Positions 7,644 to 16,795 of a stretch of DNA of 64,000 nucleotides are shown in pieces. The notes under the pieces are model-generated. The model made no database searches. It was not told where the DNA came from and saw only the letters and a list, made by a program, of their open reading frames with translations. The DNA is from Betaproteobacteria bacterium (lineage in GTDB: Bacteria; Pseudomonadota; Gammaproteobacteria; Burkholderiales; Burkholderiaceae_C). The DNA lies in the NCBI GenBank assembly GCA_009921265.1, contig RFYV01000002.1:1-64000 (forward strand), in the 5' to 3' direction. Position numbers and translations under genes: made by a program. The first letter of the stretch is position 1; each line of letters begins with the position of its first letter.

Positions 7644-8845
7644 ATTTAGATGTTCAACATTTGATGCGGCAAGGCACACTAAATTTACCTGCATTGCCAC
7701 CGCTATCGATTTATATTCACTTGCCATGGTGTATCAAAAAATGTCCTTATTGCGATTTCAATTCGCACGAATGGCGGCAAGGCGGCTTGAATGAACTGCC
7801 CGAGCAACATTATTTAGATGCTTTGCGAGCCGATTTAGAAGCGTCATTGCCTTTAATATGGGGCAGACCCGTTCACAGTATTTTTATTGGCGGTGGAACG
7901 CCGAGTTTGTTTTCTCCAGCAGCGATTGATCGATTGATCAGTGATTTGCGTTCATTGTTGCCCTTGGTGCCCGATTGCGAAATCACTTTAGAGGCCAACC
8001 CTGGTACTTTTGAAAAAGACAAATTTTTTGCGTTTCGCGCAGCGGGTGTGACGCGTTTGTCGGTGGGTGTGCAAAGTTTCAACGATCAACATCTTCAAAT
8101 CATTGGCCGTGTTCACAATGGTCAGCAAGCGATGGATGCACTCACGGAGGCGAGTCGTGCGTTTGAGACATTTAATTTGGATTTGATGTATGCATTGCCC
8201 ACTCAAACGCTGGCGCAATTGGATGCAGATTTAAAAAGGGCCTTGTCTGTTAATCCACCACATCTGTCGATTTATCACTTAACGATTGAACCCAATACCT
8301 TATTTGCCAAGCACAAACCGTCTGGCTTGCCCGATGATGATCACGCGTATGAGATGCTGGATCGAATCGTACAGACGACGCAAAAAGCAAACATGGCGCG
8401 CTACGAAGTATCTGCATTTGCAAAAAAAGGTCACGCTTGTTGGCATAACACCAATTATTGGCATTTTGGCGATTACTTGGGATTGGGCGCAGGTGCGCAC
8501 AGCAAAATTAGTTTTCCGCATCGCGTGATGCGTTTGGTGAGGCATCGCGAGCCTTTGTTGTACATGCAAAAGGCCATGCAGGCATCCGCAGTTGCGCAAT
8601 CTGAAGAAGTTAAACGCGATCAACTGCCCTTCGAATTTATGTTGAATGCCTTGCGATTAAAAGATGGTTTTGATTTGAAGTGGTATTCAGATCGAACGGG
8701 GCTTCCCATTTCGTCCATTTCGAAGGCCTTGGATGAAGCAAAAACCAAGGGATGGATAGAGGCAGACCTTCAAAGAGTGGTGCCAACCAACATGGGATTT
8801 GATTTTTTAAGTGATTTGCAGTCCCTTTTTTTGGCAGATGCCTGA
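7640..8845 (+). CDS. hemW: radical SAM heme chaperone HemW
   Basis: A 401-residue HemW/HemN-like radical SAM protein. The iron-sulfur motif CIKKCPYCDF (CxxxCxxC) is near residue 31, followed by GGGTPSLFS (SAM binding) and the C-terminal HemN-like domain. HemW members bind heme and deliver it to respiratory enzymes; they are not coproporphyrinogen oxidases. The start chosen is the ATG at 7640 because it overlaps the rdgB stop as ATGA; an in-frame ATG at 7631 would add three residues. The rdgB-hemW pairing is common in proteobacteria. Confidence 0.94.
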   Translation: MNLDVQHLMRQGTLNLPALPPLSIYIHLPWCIKKCPYCDFNSHEWRQGGLNELPEQHYLDALRADLEASLPLIWGRPVHSIFIGGGTPSLFSPAAIDRLISDLRSLLPLVPDCEITLEANPGTFEKDKFFAFRAAGVTRLSVGVQSFNDQHLQIIGRVHNGQQAMDALTEASRAFETFNLDLMYALPTQTLAQLDADLKRALSVNPPHLSIYHLTIEPNTLFAKHKPSGLPDDDHAYEMLDRIVQTTQKANMARYEVSAFAKKGHACWHNTNYWHFGDYLGLGAGAHSKISFPHRVMRLVRHREPLLYMQKAMQASAVAQSEEVKRDQLPFEFMLNALRLKDGFDLKWYSDRTGLPISSISKALDEAKTKGWIEADLQRVVPTNMGFDFLSDLQSLFLADA

Positions 8846-8880
8846 AACTGGCGAATTGTCAGGCTAAAATCTCGCGTACA

Positions 8881-8970
8881 GGAAGCGTGGCAGAGTGGTC
8901 GATTGCACCGGTCTTGAAAACCGGCAACGTTTCGCGACGTTCGTGAGTTCGAATCTCACCGCTTCCGCCA
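8881..8970 (+). tRNA. tRNA-Ser(TGA)
   Basis: A 90-nt class II tRNA. The acceptor stem GGAAGCG pairs perfectly with CGCTTCC, followed by discriminator G and encoded CCA. The anticodon arm reads CCGGT-CTTGAAA-ACCGG with anticodon TGA. It has a long variable arm and the T loop TTCGAAT. The gene stands 35 bases after hemW. Confidence 0.96.
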
Positions 8971-9018
8971 GTAGCTTAGTTTTATTTAAATAACTAAGTT
9001 ATTAATACGGAGTAGTCC

Positions 9019-9387
9019 ATGAAATTTAGTATTCAGCATGAGGCAAAGGCCCCATTCATACCCGACGGATTACGCCCCTACTTTGAATACCGCGATCTCG
9101 GTATCAATCAAGCAACTTCAGGTAAGGCGGTCATGCATGTGATTCGGGCGCGCGATGGTTTACATACAACTGGTGAATGGCATCACCATGAAGTTGAAAT
9201 GCAAATTATTTACATCCTCAAGGGATGGGTAATTTTTGAATACGAAGGCCATGGCGAACACAAATTAGTAGAAGGTACTTGTGTGCATCAGTCTCCTGCG
9301 ATTCGTCATCGAGAAATCGCACACTCCGAAGATCTGGAAATTTTGGAAATTATTTTGCCCGCTGAATTTAAAACAGTTTCTTCATAA
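9019..9387 (+). CDS. cupin-domain protein
   Basis: A 122-residue single-domain cupin. The first metal-binding motif is visible as HHHEVEMQIIYILKG (about residues 55-69, His-rich followed by Glu) and the second as HQSPAIRH (near 93-100). Such small cupins bind a metal and do many jobs, from isomerase to sensor; the substrate is not predictable. It follows tRNA-Ser, has AATACGGAG upstream of its ATG, and ends at a strong terminator, so it looks monocistronic. Confidence 0.8.
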   Translation: MKFSIQHEAKAPFIPDGLRPYFEYRDLGINQATSGKAVMHVIRARDGLHTTGEWHHHEVEMQIIYILKGWVIFEYEGHGEHKLVEGTCVHQSPAIRHREIAHSEDLEILEIILPAEFKTVSS

Positions 9388-9418
9388 AAAACGCGCCGCA
9401 AAGCGCGTTTTATTTTTG
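9387..9418. terminator. bidirectional terminator between the cupin gene and the small lipoprotein
   Basis: ACGCGC (9391-9396) pairs with GCGCGT (9403-9408), flanked by an A-run on the left and a T-run on the right. It can end both the cupin transcript (plus) and the convergent lipoprotein transcript (minus). Confidence 0.8.
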
Positions 9419-9431
9419 AACTGGTTTAAAT

Positions 9432-9560
9432 TTATTTAACCCAACCCGAAACGGTATCCTTTGCAGATTCGTATGCAGAAGTTAATGATGCGCATCCAGT
9501 TGTTGACAAAATAACAGCAGTCCAAACGACGGCAAATAAAGTTTTGAATTGACGATTCAT
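9432..9560 (-). CDS. small entericidin-like lipoprotein
   Basis: A 42-residue gene. Its product begins MNRQFKTLFAVVWTAVI, followed by the lipobox LSTTGC, so cleavage before Cys23 would leave a mature lipoprotein of 20 residues (CASLTSAYESAKDTVSGWVK). The AAAGGAAA sequence immediately upstream of the ATG is an excellent ribosome-binding site. Size and layout resemble entericidin-type and other tiny outer-membrane lipoproteins, but similarity is too short to prove kinship. It is convergent with the cupin gene and shares its terminator. Confidence 0.75.
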   Translation of the reverse strand: MNRQFKTLFAVVWTAVILSTTGCASLTSAYESAKDTVSGWVK

Positions 9561-9684
9561 GTTGTTTCCTTTGAGGTTATGCATGTTGCATTTCGCATCT
9601 TAATCAAACTTTGAGACTTAATGAAAAAACTATGGGATTTAGTGGCTAAAAGGAATCACGGCCTTATTTTGTACTAAAAAAATG

Positions 9685-10077
9685 TTAATGAGCGCCGTGT
9701 CCTTTGCCCTCGCCACAAAGTCTCAGAAAAATAGTTTCTGCCACGGTGTCGCCAGAGATGGGCTGCCATTGTGTAGCAGTAGCATTGGCAAATTTGGGTT
9801 TTCCTTCGGCCATCGCTTCTATATGTGAAGAAAAAGCAAGCGTTCTGCGTTTGCGCTCTTTGCAGTCGTACTCAATGAGCGCGCGTCGAGACCTGACCCC
9901 CGTTGTACTCATCTTTTTTAAATCCATGAGTTGCCATACCTGAGGATAGAGAGAGCTTTCACGGATGCGATCAACGTCAATATAAACCGTGGCTAAGAAG
10001 TTTTCGTCGACAGCCTCCCACTCTGCGTGTGAAAGCAAAGGGGTGATCAACAAAAACAAACTCAATAAAAGTTTCAT
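9685..10077 (-). CDS. secreted surface-adhesin E-like protein
   Basis: A 130-residue protein with a clear signal peptide (MKLLLSLFLLITPLLSHA, cleavage near residue 18). The mature part resembles the adhesin-E-like domain: WEAVDENFLATVYIDVDRIR, then VWQLMDLKK, RSRRALIEYDCKERKRRTL with a conserved Cys, and a C-terminal Cys in FLRLCGEG that could form a disulfide. Function in most bacteria is unknown; the name comes from a Haemophilus surface protein. The start at 10077 is chosen for the signal peptide; a longer frame would run into the upstream gene. It lies 19 bases after that gene. Confidence 0.75.
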   Translation of the reverse strand: MKLLLSLFLLITPLLSHAEWEAVDENFLATVYIDVDRIRESSLYPQVWQLMDLKKMSTTGVRSRRALIEYDCKERKRRTLAFSSHIEAMAEGKPKFANATATQWQPISGDTVAETIFLRLCGEGKGHGAH

Positions 10078-10096
10078 GGGCGTGATGCTCGATGGG

Positions 10097-11440
10097 TTAG
10101 GCCGACAAACTTTGGAGTAAGCCCGACAAGTGGGGCAAATTGGCCAATTCCATGCAATGGTCCCAAGCCTGTTCGCTTTGGGCATTGCCTAAAACGGGTT
10201 CGCTTTGGTCCATGAATTTGCCGTGCAATTGGGCATGGGTCATTGGATTTTCCAAACTACCAACAGCCTTATCGACATGAAGCGGGATTTTTTGACCCTC
10301 GTTGGTGGTCAAGACCACATCCACAGAGGCGGCATGCATCAGGGGGTCGATCACAAGTTCTACTTTTTGGCGCAATGCCAACACATCGGGTCGATTGACC
10401 GCTTCGTCGGTGTACTCGTGTTCAGTGGCGCGTCCTAAAATCAGTGCAACGGCGCAAGAGTGAAAGACGCTGAATTTGGCCTCGAGGCCTGTGCTTGGTG
10501 TTTTTTTGCCTGTGAGCTCTAACACTAATGGATGCGCTTTAACTAATAGGTGCGCAACTTGTTGATGCTTGATGTGTTGATTGTTTCTGAGTTGAACGCA
10601 CGCATCAATGGCGGGATGAATCACGATGCCGCAGGCAAAGGGTTTGTAAGTGTTGAGAGCAATTTCCCATGTTTGCCCCAGATTTTCTGTGATTTGTGAC
10701 CAATCAGTTTTGTCTGAAATAACGGGCATCAAGCCGCGTTTGGCTTCAATGGCCTGCAGGGACGCGGTGAATCCGTGTTTGGCCATCAATGCTGACATCA
10801 AACCTACTTTTGCAGCAGCACCAGGATGCAATGGTTTGGTCATCGTGCCAAATTGTTCGCGCAAACCAACGGGTTGAGAAGCTGCAATGCCCAAGGCCAT
10901 TTGTGTTTGATGCACATCAAGACCCAGTAAACGTGAACATGCGGCTGCACTGCCAAGCATGCCTGTGGAGCCAGTGATGTGCCAACCACGATCGTAGTGA
11001 TCTGGATAAATCGCATTGCCGACACGACAAGACACTTCAACACCCAATACCAAAGCATCGATGAGTTGTCTGCCTGTTGAATCTAAATACTCGCCCAACG
11101 CCAAGATGGCGGGTGCTACAGGGCCGGCTGGGTGAATGATGGTTTTGAGGTGGGTATCGTCAAAGTCCCATGTGTGTGAACTGATGCCATTGAGCATCGC
11201 CGCATTGGCTAAATCAACACGTTCTTTTCGACCAATGAGTGTGGCTTGAGGCGAGGGTTGAAGCATCTTCACAGCGGCAAGTGCAGAGGTGACGGTTTCG
11301 TGATTGCTGGGGCCAATGGCGCAACCCGCCCAATTGGCGAAAGTGCGGTGCGCTTGATCTTCGACGGTTTGATCCCACGAATGAGAGGGGTGTGTGGCTA
11401 CAAATTGAGCGAGCAGCTGGGTGATGGGTGGTGAGGACAT
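10097..11440 (-). CDS. MmgE/PrpD family protein
   Basis: A 447-residue protein of the MmgE/PrpD family, which includes 2-methylcitrate dehydratase, cis-aconitate decarboxylase and many uncharacterised members. Family features include HTWDFDDTH (about residues 89-97), GYxx/HITGSTGMLGSAAA and the HPGAAAKVG segment. No prpB or prpC is near, so propionate metabolism is not supported; another small dicarboxylate or tricarboxylate substrate is possible. It starts 55 bases after the recD stop on the same strand. Confidence 0.8.
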   Translation of the reverse strand: MSSPPITQLLAQFVATHPSHSWDQTVEDQAHRTFANWAGCAIGPSNHETVTSALAAVKMLQPSPQATLIGRKERVDLANAAMLNGISSHTWDFDDTHLKTIIHPAGPVAPAILALGEYLDSTGRQLIDALVLGVEVSCRVGNAIYPDHYDRGWHITGSTGMLGSAAACSRLLGLDVHQTQMALGIAASQPVGLREQFGTMTKPLHPGAAAKVGLMSALMAKHGFTASLQAIEAKRGLMPVISDKTDWSQITENLGQTWEIALNTYKPFACGIVIHPAIDACVQLRNNQHIKHQQVAHLLVKAHPLVLELTGKKTPSTGLEAKFSVFHSCAVALILGRATEHEYTDEAVNRPDVLALRQKVELVIDPLMHAASVDVVLTTNEGQKIPLHVDKAVGSLENPMTHAQLHGKFMDQSEPVLGNAQSEQAWDHCMELANLPHLSGLLQSLSA

Positions 11441-11495
11441 GAGGGGGTAATGCTTGTGGTTCGAATAGAGCGAGTATAGATATTTTCATGTGAAC

Positions 11496-13244
11496 CTAAT
11501 TTAGCAACCCACCACAGCGCATAACCGCTTTTGTACAAGCATCAAAAACAATGTGAGGTTGATTTGCCCAAATACATGCACCCAATTTCGCTCGAGTCAG
11601 GCCTGTATAAATTAATTCGCGTGTCAATAAAGGTGAGTCTTGATCGGGCATCACTAATAAAACGCGATCAAATTCGGAGCCCTGCGATTTATGAACCGTC
11701 ATAGCAAAAACAGTTTCGACATGATCAAGGCGTTGCGGTAATACCCATCGAATGCCTATGCACTCATCCAAAAAAGCAACGCGCATCACCATTTGATGGT
11801 TAATCATTTGAGGCAAACACATACCAATGTCGCCATTCATTAAATGGAGGTTGTAATCGTTTTGCGTAACCATCATGGGGCGACCACAGTACCACTCGGT
11901 TTGGCCCAATTGAAAATATTTTTCGATGGTCCGATTAAGTGTCTCAACACCCCAGTATCCTTTACGCAATGCACACAACACACAAAATTGTTGAAACAGA
12001 TGCATCAGTTGTGCAGCTTGTTCATCGGTGCAACCGTTTTCCTGTTGATTGACTTGTCTCAATAACAAAAGCCAATCTTGCCACGCGTATGATATTTCTT
12101 TCAACACATCAGGATGATGTGTTGAAAGAGTAAGTTGTGTCACGGCCTCGTGTGGATGTGTGAGCCCAACGGGTGCTTGATTCCACAGTTGACGCAACGC
12201 TTGTTGATTCATGCTTTGAATGGTTCGCGCCCATTGACCAATACCTTTTGTTTCATCAAAGCGATGACTGTGCGTGAGAGTTTGAGTGTGATTGCGAAGG
12301 AGTTGCCCCTCGCACAGTTGAGACATCACGGCGCCTGCTTCAATGGAAGCCAGTTGATCTTTGTCGCCCAACAAAATTAATTGCGTATGAGGGGACACTG
12401 CACGAAGCAAACGAGCCATCATTTCTAGGTCGATCATGCTTGCTTCGTCCACAATGATTAAATCAGCGGCCAGATATTGCGACTGTTGATTGGGACGGTC
12501 TAATAAACGATGCAATGTTTGCGCTTGTTGAGGAATGTGTTGAGCAAGTGTTGATGGCAAATGCGGAATGGATTGTCGAATCGATTGACTGAGCCTTGCG
12601 CTGGCTTTGCCTGTGGGTGCTGCCAAAACAACACGCAAGGGTGTGGTGCGGTTGGCCTGCAAGCAGGCGATGAGTTTGACAACGGTTGTGGTTTTTCCTG
12701 TGCCTGGGCCGCCTGTGATGAGTGTGATCGGACTTTGCACAGCAAATCGGCATGCTGCTTTTTGTTGAGAGGATGAATCGTCAGATTGTGAAAATAATTG
12801 ATCAAGCACCGCAGGGCCTGCAGGCTTAAGCAAGTGGGTGCTTTTTAGATGTTGCTTAATCAATATTCGAATATTGGTTTCTGCGGTGAAGGCTCGGCGC
12901 AAATACACGCGACTATTTTGTAAGACGAGTGGTGAATGATCTCCCATCGTCCAAGGGCAATCTGCGATGTGATTGGCAATATCTTTTGGAATGCAATCGA
13001 CTTGTTGTAAATTCCAGTTGAGGAGTGATTGAGGATTGCTTTGGAGTTGATCGATATCAAGGCACGCGTGCCCACGCATCCATTGATAACTGGTAAGCGC
13101 TGCAATCCATTGATGAGACGCATGTGTGCTGGTTATTTGAGAATATAAAAATTCAGCAAAAGCAATGTCGAGGTGACTCAAAACCTGTGGCGCGTGGGTA
13201 TCCCTAGAAATTTTTAAAAAAGTTTGAAAAAAGGGTGAGGTCAT
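11496..13244 (-). CDS. recD: exodeoxyribonuclease V alpha subunit RecD
   Basis: A 582-residue RecD, the 5'-3' helicase of RecBCD. The Walker A motif TGGPGTGKTTTVVKL is at about residues 156-170, Walker B as IIVDEASMIDL near 262, and late helicase motifs include AMTVHKSQGSEFD near 520. Length is in the family range. Its ATG overlaps recB's stop by 4 nt. All helicase motifs seen appear intact, so a functional RecBCD of the classic recC-recB-recD order is expected. Confidence 0.94.
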   Translation of the reverse strand: MTSPFFQTFLKISRDTHAPQVLSHLDIAFAEFLYSQITSTHASHQWIAALTSYQWMRGHACLDIDQLQSNPQSLLNWNLQQVDCIPKDIANHIADCPWTMGDHSPLVLQNSRVYLRRAFTAETNIRILIKQHLKSTHLLKPAGPAVLDQLFSQSDDSSSQQKAACRFAVQSPITLITGGPGTGKTTTVVKLIACLQANRTTPLRVVLAAPTGKASARLSQSIRQSIPHLPSTLAQHIPQQAQTLHRLLDRPNQQSQYLAADLIIVDEASMIDLEMMARLLRAVSPHTQLILLGDKDQLASIEAGAVMSQLCEGQLLRNHTQTLTHSHRFDETKGIGQWARTIQSMNQQALRQLWNQAPVGLTHPHEAVTQLTLSTHHPDVLKEISYAWQDWLLLLRQVNQQENGCTDEQAAQLMHLFQQFCVLCALRKGYWGVETLNRTIEKYFQLGQTEWYCGRPMMVTQNDYNLHLMNGDIGMCLPQMINHQMVMRVAFLDECIGIRWVLPQRLDHVETVFAMTVHKSQGSEFDRVLLVMPDQDSPLLTRELIYTGLTRAKLGACIWANQPHIVFDACTKAVMRCGGLLN

Positions 13245-16200
13245 GTTTCAGCCCTAAAAAGCGAATCTAAACGGTCGATCAAATCCACACTGGGCCTGTG
13301 CAAATGAAGGCCTGAGTTGGGATGATCAATTCCGCGTAAATAAAGATAAATAGCGCCGCCCATGTGTGTCTCATAGCTGTAATTAGAAAGGCGGGAGCGT
13401 AGCAGGCGATGTAATGCCACGGTATACAGAACATACTGCACATCGTAGCGATGAGTTAAAACGGATTTTAAGAGATGTGCATCATCGTAATCATTGAGCT
13501 TATTGGATTTGTAATCAATAATCCAATAGCGGCCGTTGTGTTCGCACACCAAATCCATCACGCCAGTGAGCATGCCGTGCATGGTTTTGCTTTGCAGGGG
13601 CGGGCGGTCATTGTTTGGAAAAACAGACGAGGTGATGAGTGAATCAATGGTTTGTGTGTTGGTGCGATCAACAGGTAAATGAAACTGCATCTCTGCCCAG
13701 CATTGCTCAGGTTTGAGTTGTCCTAAAACCAATAGTTGTTGGGTGTTATCAATTGAATACGTGTGATGAATGATGGATTGGAGCCATGGCTCAAGCAATG
13801 CAGAGTCTTCATCTTTGAGTTGGCGATGAATTTTTTTTCTGCCAAGTACGGTTTGCCACGCATCAGATTTTTCCTCTTTTAGGTTGGAGTTGAAGATAGG
13901 CCATTGGTGCAGACATTGCCACTCCAATAATTCGTGCAGCAAAAGACCATATAAGGCACCGGCAGAAAAGGATTGCCATTTGCTATTAAAAGTAGACGCT
14001 TGATTTGATGATTCGTTGATCGCTTGTTCGGTTTCATCTTCGTTGGTGAGTAATTCATGCGTGGTTTCTTTTTCAATCCTAGGGTCGAGGTGTTTGCTGA
14101 TTGCGCTAAAACTCGCTGTCCACCAACGTTGCGAATTGCGTGGCGTTGAAATTAATAAGCGACTGTGATCCCATTGGGTTTGATTAGGCGTAACCGCGGT
14201 GAAACAAGGTATTGCATCAGATTCAAAATATACAATCTTAATGTCATCGATTGAATTTCCCCACAATGATTTCAATTGCTGCAGCGCATCGAGGCGTGAT
14301 TTGCGTTGAAGTAGGTGTGATGTGGCGTTCCAAGCAGTTGGCTTATTGTTTTTTGCATCACGGTATTCGCCGCTCACGCTCGACAAGCCTACCCAGATTG
14401 CTCGCTGAGCGCGAGTAAGTGCCACATAAATTAAACGCAAATCTTCGTCGACGCTGCTGTCTTCGTCTTCGTCGTCCTCAGACTCGTCATCGGATGATGA
14501 ATCATTTTTGGGTATTTTGAATCCTGACAAAAAAGGTATCATCACCAATGGAAACTCTAAGCCTTTGCTCTTGTGATAGGTGATGATGGGTATGCGTTCG
14601 GCATCAGATTCCAGTCGCATTTGCGCTTCATCGGTTGTGGATGTGCGCGACATGCATTGGCCGTGCAGGTATCGCTCAACCGCCAAAGTACCTTGTAATT
14701 GTGTGGATGCACGCTGGAGCAATTCGCCCAAGTGCAAAAGATTGCTAAGCCTGCGCTCGCCCATGGCATGCGCCATCAAACGTTCGGATGCGCCGCTTGC
14801 TTGTAACCATTGATGCAACATGGCAAGCAAACCCTGAGATTGCCAGATTAGATGCCAATGATTCATCTGCTCTTGCCACATGTCGAGTTGTTTTTCGCTC
14901 ATCAGCAGTTGTTGAAGTTGTTCATCTGATAAACCCCATAAGCGCGTTGCAAGTGCACAGCGCAATTGACTCAAACTGCGGGGTTGATTGATGGCGCGTA
15001 AAAGCGTCCATAAATCAAGAGATTCTTGGGTTTTATAAACACTCTCTTTGTCGGATAAATAAACACTAGAAATTTTTCTTTTGCCGAGGGCTGCACGCAT
15101 CAGTTGTGCTTCAGAATAATTTCTAACTAAAATTGCAAAATCTTCTTTTTTGGCCTGACCGTTTTCTAAAAGAACGGCCATAGTTTGCGCTATTTGATTA
15201 GCCATAAAATATTGATACGTGGCTGACTTGGTGGGCTTGTTGTCGAGGGTGTTGTGATAAAAAACAGTCATTGCTGTTTGTTGCTGATCGTTAATTGCTA
15301 AAGGTTTTATCTTTGTGTTTTTGGCGGTCACTGGAATGTATTCAAGTTGTCCAAAAACTGACGGTTCAATTTTAAAAATATGATTGATTGCATTGATCAA
15401 CTGCGGTGTTGATCGGTAGTTGCTACTGAGCGTATGAACACAATTTGGATTTTCTTGTAACGCTTCGTTTCTGGCTTTTAAATAGGTGGGTAAATCAGCA
15501 CCTCTAAAGCTATAGATGGCTTGTTTGGGGTCGCCAATCATGACGAGGCTGGCATTGGTTTGGCCATAATAAATTTGACGCAAGGTGCCGTATTGCCATG
15601 GATCGGTATCTTGAAATTCATCGACTAAGGCGATTGGGTATTGCACGCGAATAGCCTGTGCCAATCGACCATCGTCACTCAAGGTTGCATGATAAAGATG
15701 CTGTAATAAATCAGAAAAATCAAACTGAGCACGTTCTCGTTTGAGGTTTTGAATTTGAATGCGCGTGAAGTGACACGCGTGTTGAGCGATGGCGTCTTGC
15801 AAGCTGGGTTGACGCGTGTATCGATCGCACAAGCTTTGAATATTATCAAACACTGAAAATTGAGTGGCGTCGGTCCAACCTTTGTCGATCAGAGCTTGAG
15901 TGGTGAAGCGTTGCATTAATTCATCGTCAAATTTAGCGCCATCAAACCATAACTGCATTTTATTAAGCCATATCGCGAGATTCTTGCTACTGACGCCTTT
16001 GAGTTTCTTCTTTACTAATGCTTGTTGAAGTGCTTGCACCACATTGGCTGTCCACAGCTGATGGATTTGATTTTGAATTTGTTCAGTAGCTGCATTCCAA
16101 TCTGAATCATTTAAAATGCTTGTATTTGGGCTAGGCAAGATGGCGTCAGACGTTGAAGGTCTTTTATCTGCCATACGCCACAAGGGCTTAACAAGATGTA

Positions 16201-16795
16201 GCAATTGCGCGGGGGACGCGGCAACTTTCTCTTTCAATACTTTGGCTTGCACTGACGTGAGTGGATAAAACCACTGACGCCAATAATTAGTAACGGCTTC
16301 TAGCTCCAAGGCTTGCGCGTCTTCCACGAGTTTTTGTTCAAACAGGTGTTTGCTATCGAATGCGTGCTCGCGCAACATACGAATACTCCATCCGTGAATG
16401 GTGTGAATTGCGGCCTCGTCCATCCACTGCGACGCCAATGCGAGTTTTTGTTGACAGACGGGCCACACATCTACTGGAAAAGTGGCTCGTAATTGTTTTA
16501 AAAACTCATCCGATGGTTGATTGTCTGACGCAAATGAAAGCGTTGCTTCGTGCAATCGCGATCGAATGCGATCTCTGAGTTGTCCGGTTGCAGCTTCTGT
16601 AAACGTCATCACCAATATTTGCGGTGGTAACAAGGATTTTTGAAAATCAAATGCAGTGCTCGATTGATGACCTAAGACCAATCGCAAATAAAGTGCGGTG
16701 AGCGTATAGGTTTTACCTGTGCCAGCACTGGCTTCAATGAGTTGCCGCCCCGTTAGGGGCAAGTCGATGGGATTGAGTTCTTGCACTGAGTTCAT
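13241..16795 (-). CDS. recB: exodeoxyribonuclease V beta subunit RecB
   Basis: A 1184-residue UvrD-like helicase with a C-terminal nuclease. Walker A EASAGTGKTYTL is at about residues 22-33; motif II as VDEFQDTDPWQY near 393; motif VI region RLIYVALTRAQ near 786. The nuclease core is present near 1085-1110 as GMLTGVMDLVCEHN followed by WIIDYKSNK, so the metal-binding Asp and the DYK are kept. An unusual acidic run of about 20 residues sits just before motif VI (around 14445-14506). Overlaps of 4 nt with recC and recD indicate one transcript and coupled translation. Confidence 0.95.
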   Translation of the reverse strand: MNSVQELNPIDLPLTGRQLIEASAGTGKTYTLTALYLRLVLGHQSSTAFDFQKSLLPPQILVMTFTEAATGQLRDRIRSRLHEATLSFASDNQPSDEFLKQLRATFPVDVWPVCQQKLALASQWMDEAAIHTIHGWSIRMLREHAFDSKHLFEQKLVEDAQALELEAVTNYWRQWFYPLTSVQAKVLKEKVAASPAQLLHLVKPLWRMADKRPSTSDAILPSPNTSILNDSDWNAATEQIQNQIHQLWTANVVQALQQALVKKKLKGVSSKNLAIWLNKMQLWFDGAKFDDELMQRFTTQALIDKGWTDATQFSVFDNIQSLCDRYTRQPSLQDAIAQHACHFTRIQIQNLKRERAQFDFSDLLQHLYHATLSDDGRLAQAIRVQYPIALVDEFQDTDPWQYGTLRQIYYGQTNASLVMIGDPKQAIYSFRGADLPTYLKARNEALQENPNCVHTLSSNYRSTPQLINAINHIFKIEPSVFGQLEYIPVTAKNTKIKPLAINDQQQTAMTVFYHNTLDNKPTKSATYQYFMANQIAQTMAVLLENGQAKKEDFAILVRNYSEAQLMRAALGKRKISSVYLSDKESVYKTQESLDLWTLLRAINQPRSLSQLRCALATRLWGLSDEQLQQLLMSEKQLDMWQEQMNHWHLIWQSQGLLAMLHQWLQASGASERLMAHAMGERRLSNLLHLGELLQRASTQLQGTLAVERYLHGQCMSRTSTTDEAQMRLESDAERIPIITYHKSKGLEFPLVMIPFLSGFKIPKNDSSSDDESEDDEDEDSSVDEDLRLIYVALTRAQRAIWVGLSSVSGEYRDAKNNKPTAWNATSHLLQRKSRLDALQQLKSLWGNSIDDIKIVYFESDAIPCFTAVTPNQTQWDHSRLLISTPRNSQRWWTASFSAISKHLDPRIEKETTHELLTNEDETEQAINESSNQASTFNSKWQSFSAGALYGLLLHELLEWQCLHQWPIFNSNLKEEKSDAWQTVLGRKKIHRQLKDEDSALLEPWLQSIIHHTYSIDNTQQLLVLGQLKPEQCWAEMQFHLPVDRTNTQTIDSLITSSVFPNNDRPPLQSKTMHGMLTGVMDLVCEHNGRYWIIDYKSNKLNDYDDAHLLKSVLTHRYDVQYVLYTVALHRLLRSRLSNYSYETHMGGAIYLYLRGIDHPNSGLHLHRPSVDLIDRLDSLFRAET

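Noticed and set aside
7233..7727. A 164-codon minus frame across rdgB-hemW
   Set aside because: Antisense to two well-conserved genes; no domain or start signal.
8975..9002. TTAGTTATTTAAATAAC-like repeat after tRNA-Ser as an attachment site
   Set aside because: It has no matching second copy seen in the window and no integrase gene nearby; AT-rich hairpin is the simpler reading.
10078..10185. N-terminal extension of the adhesin-E-like protein
   Set aside because: The extra 36 residues are encoded inside the MmgE/PrpD gene and would bury the clear signal peptide.
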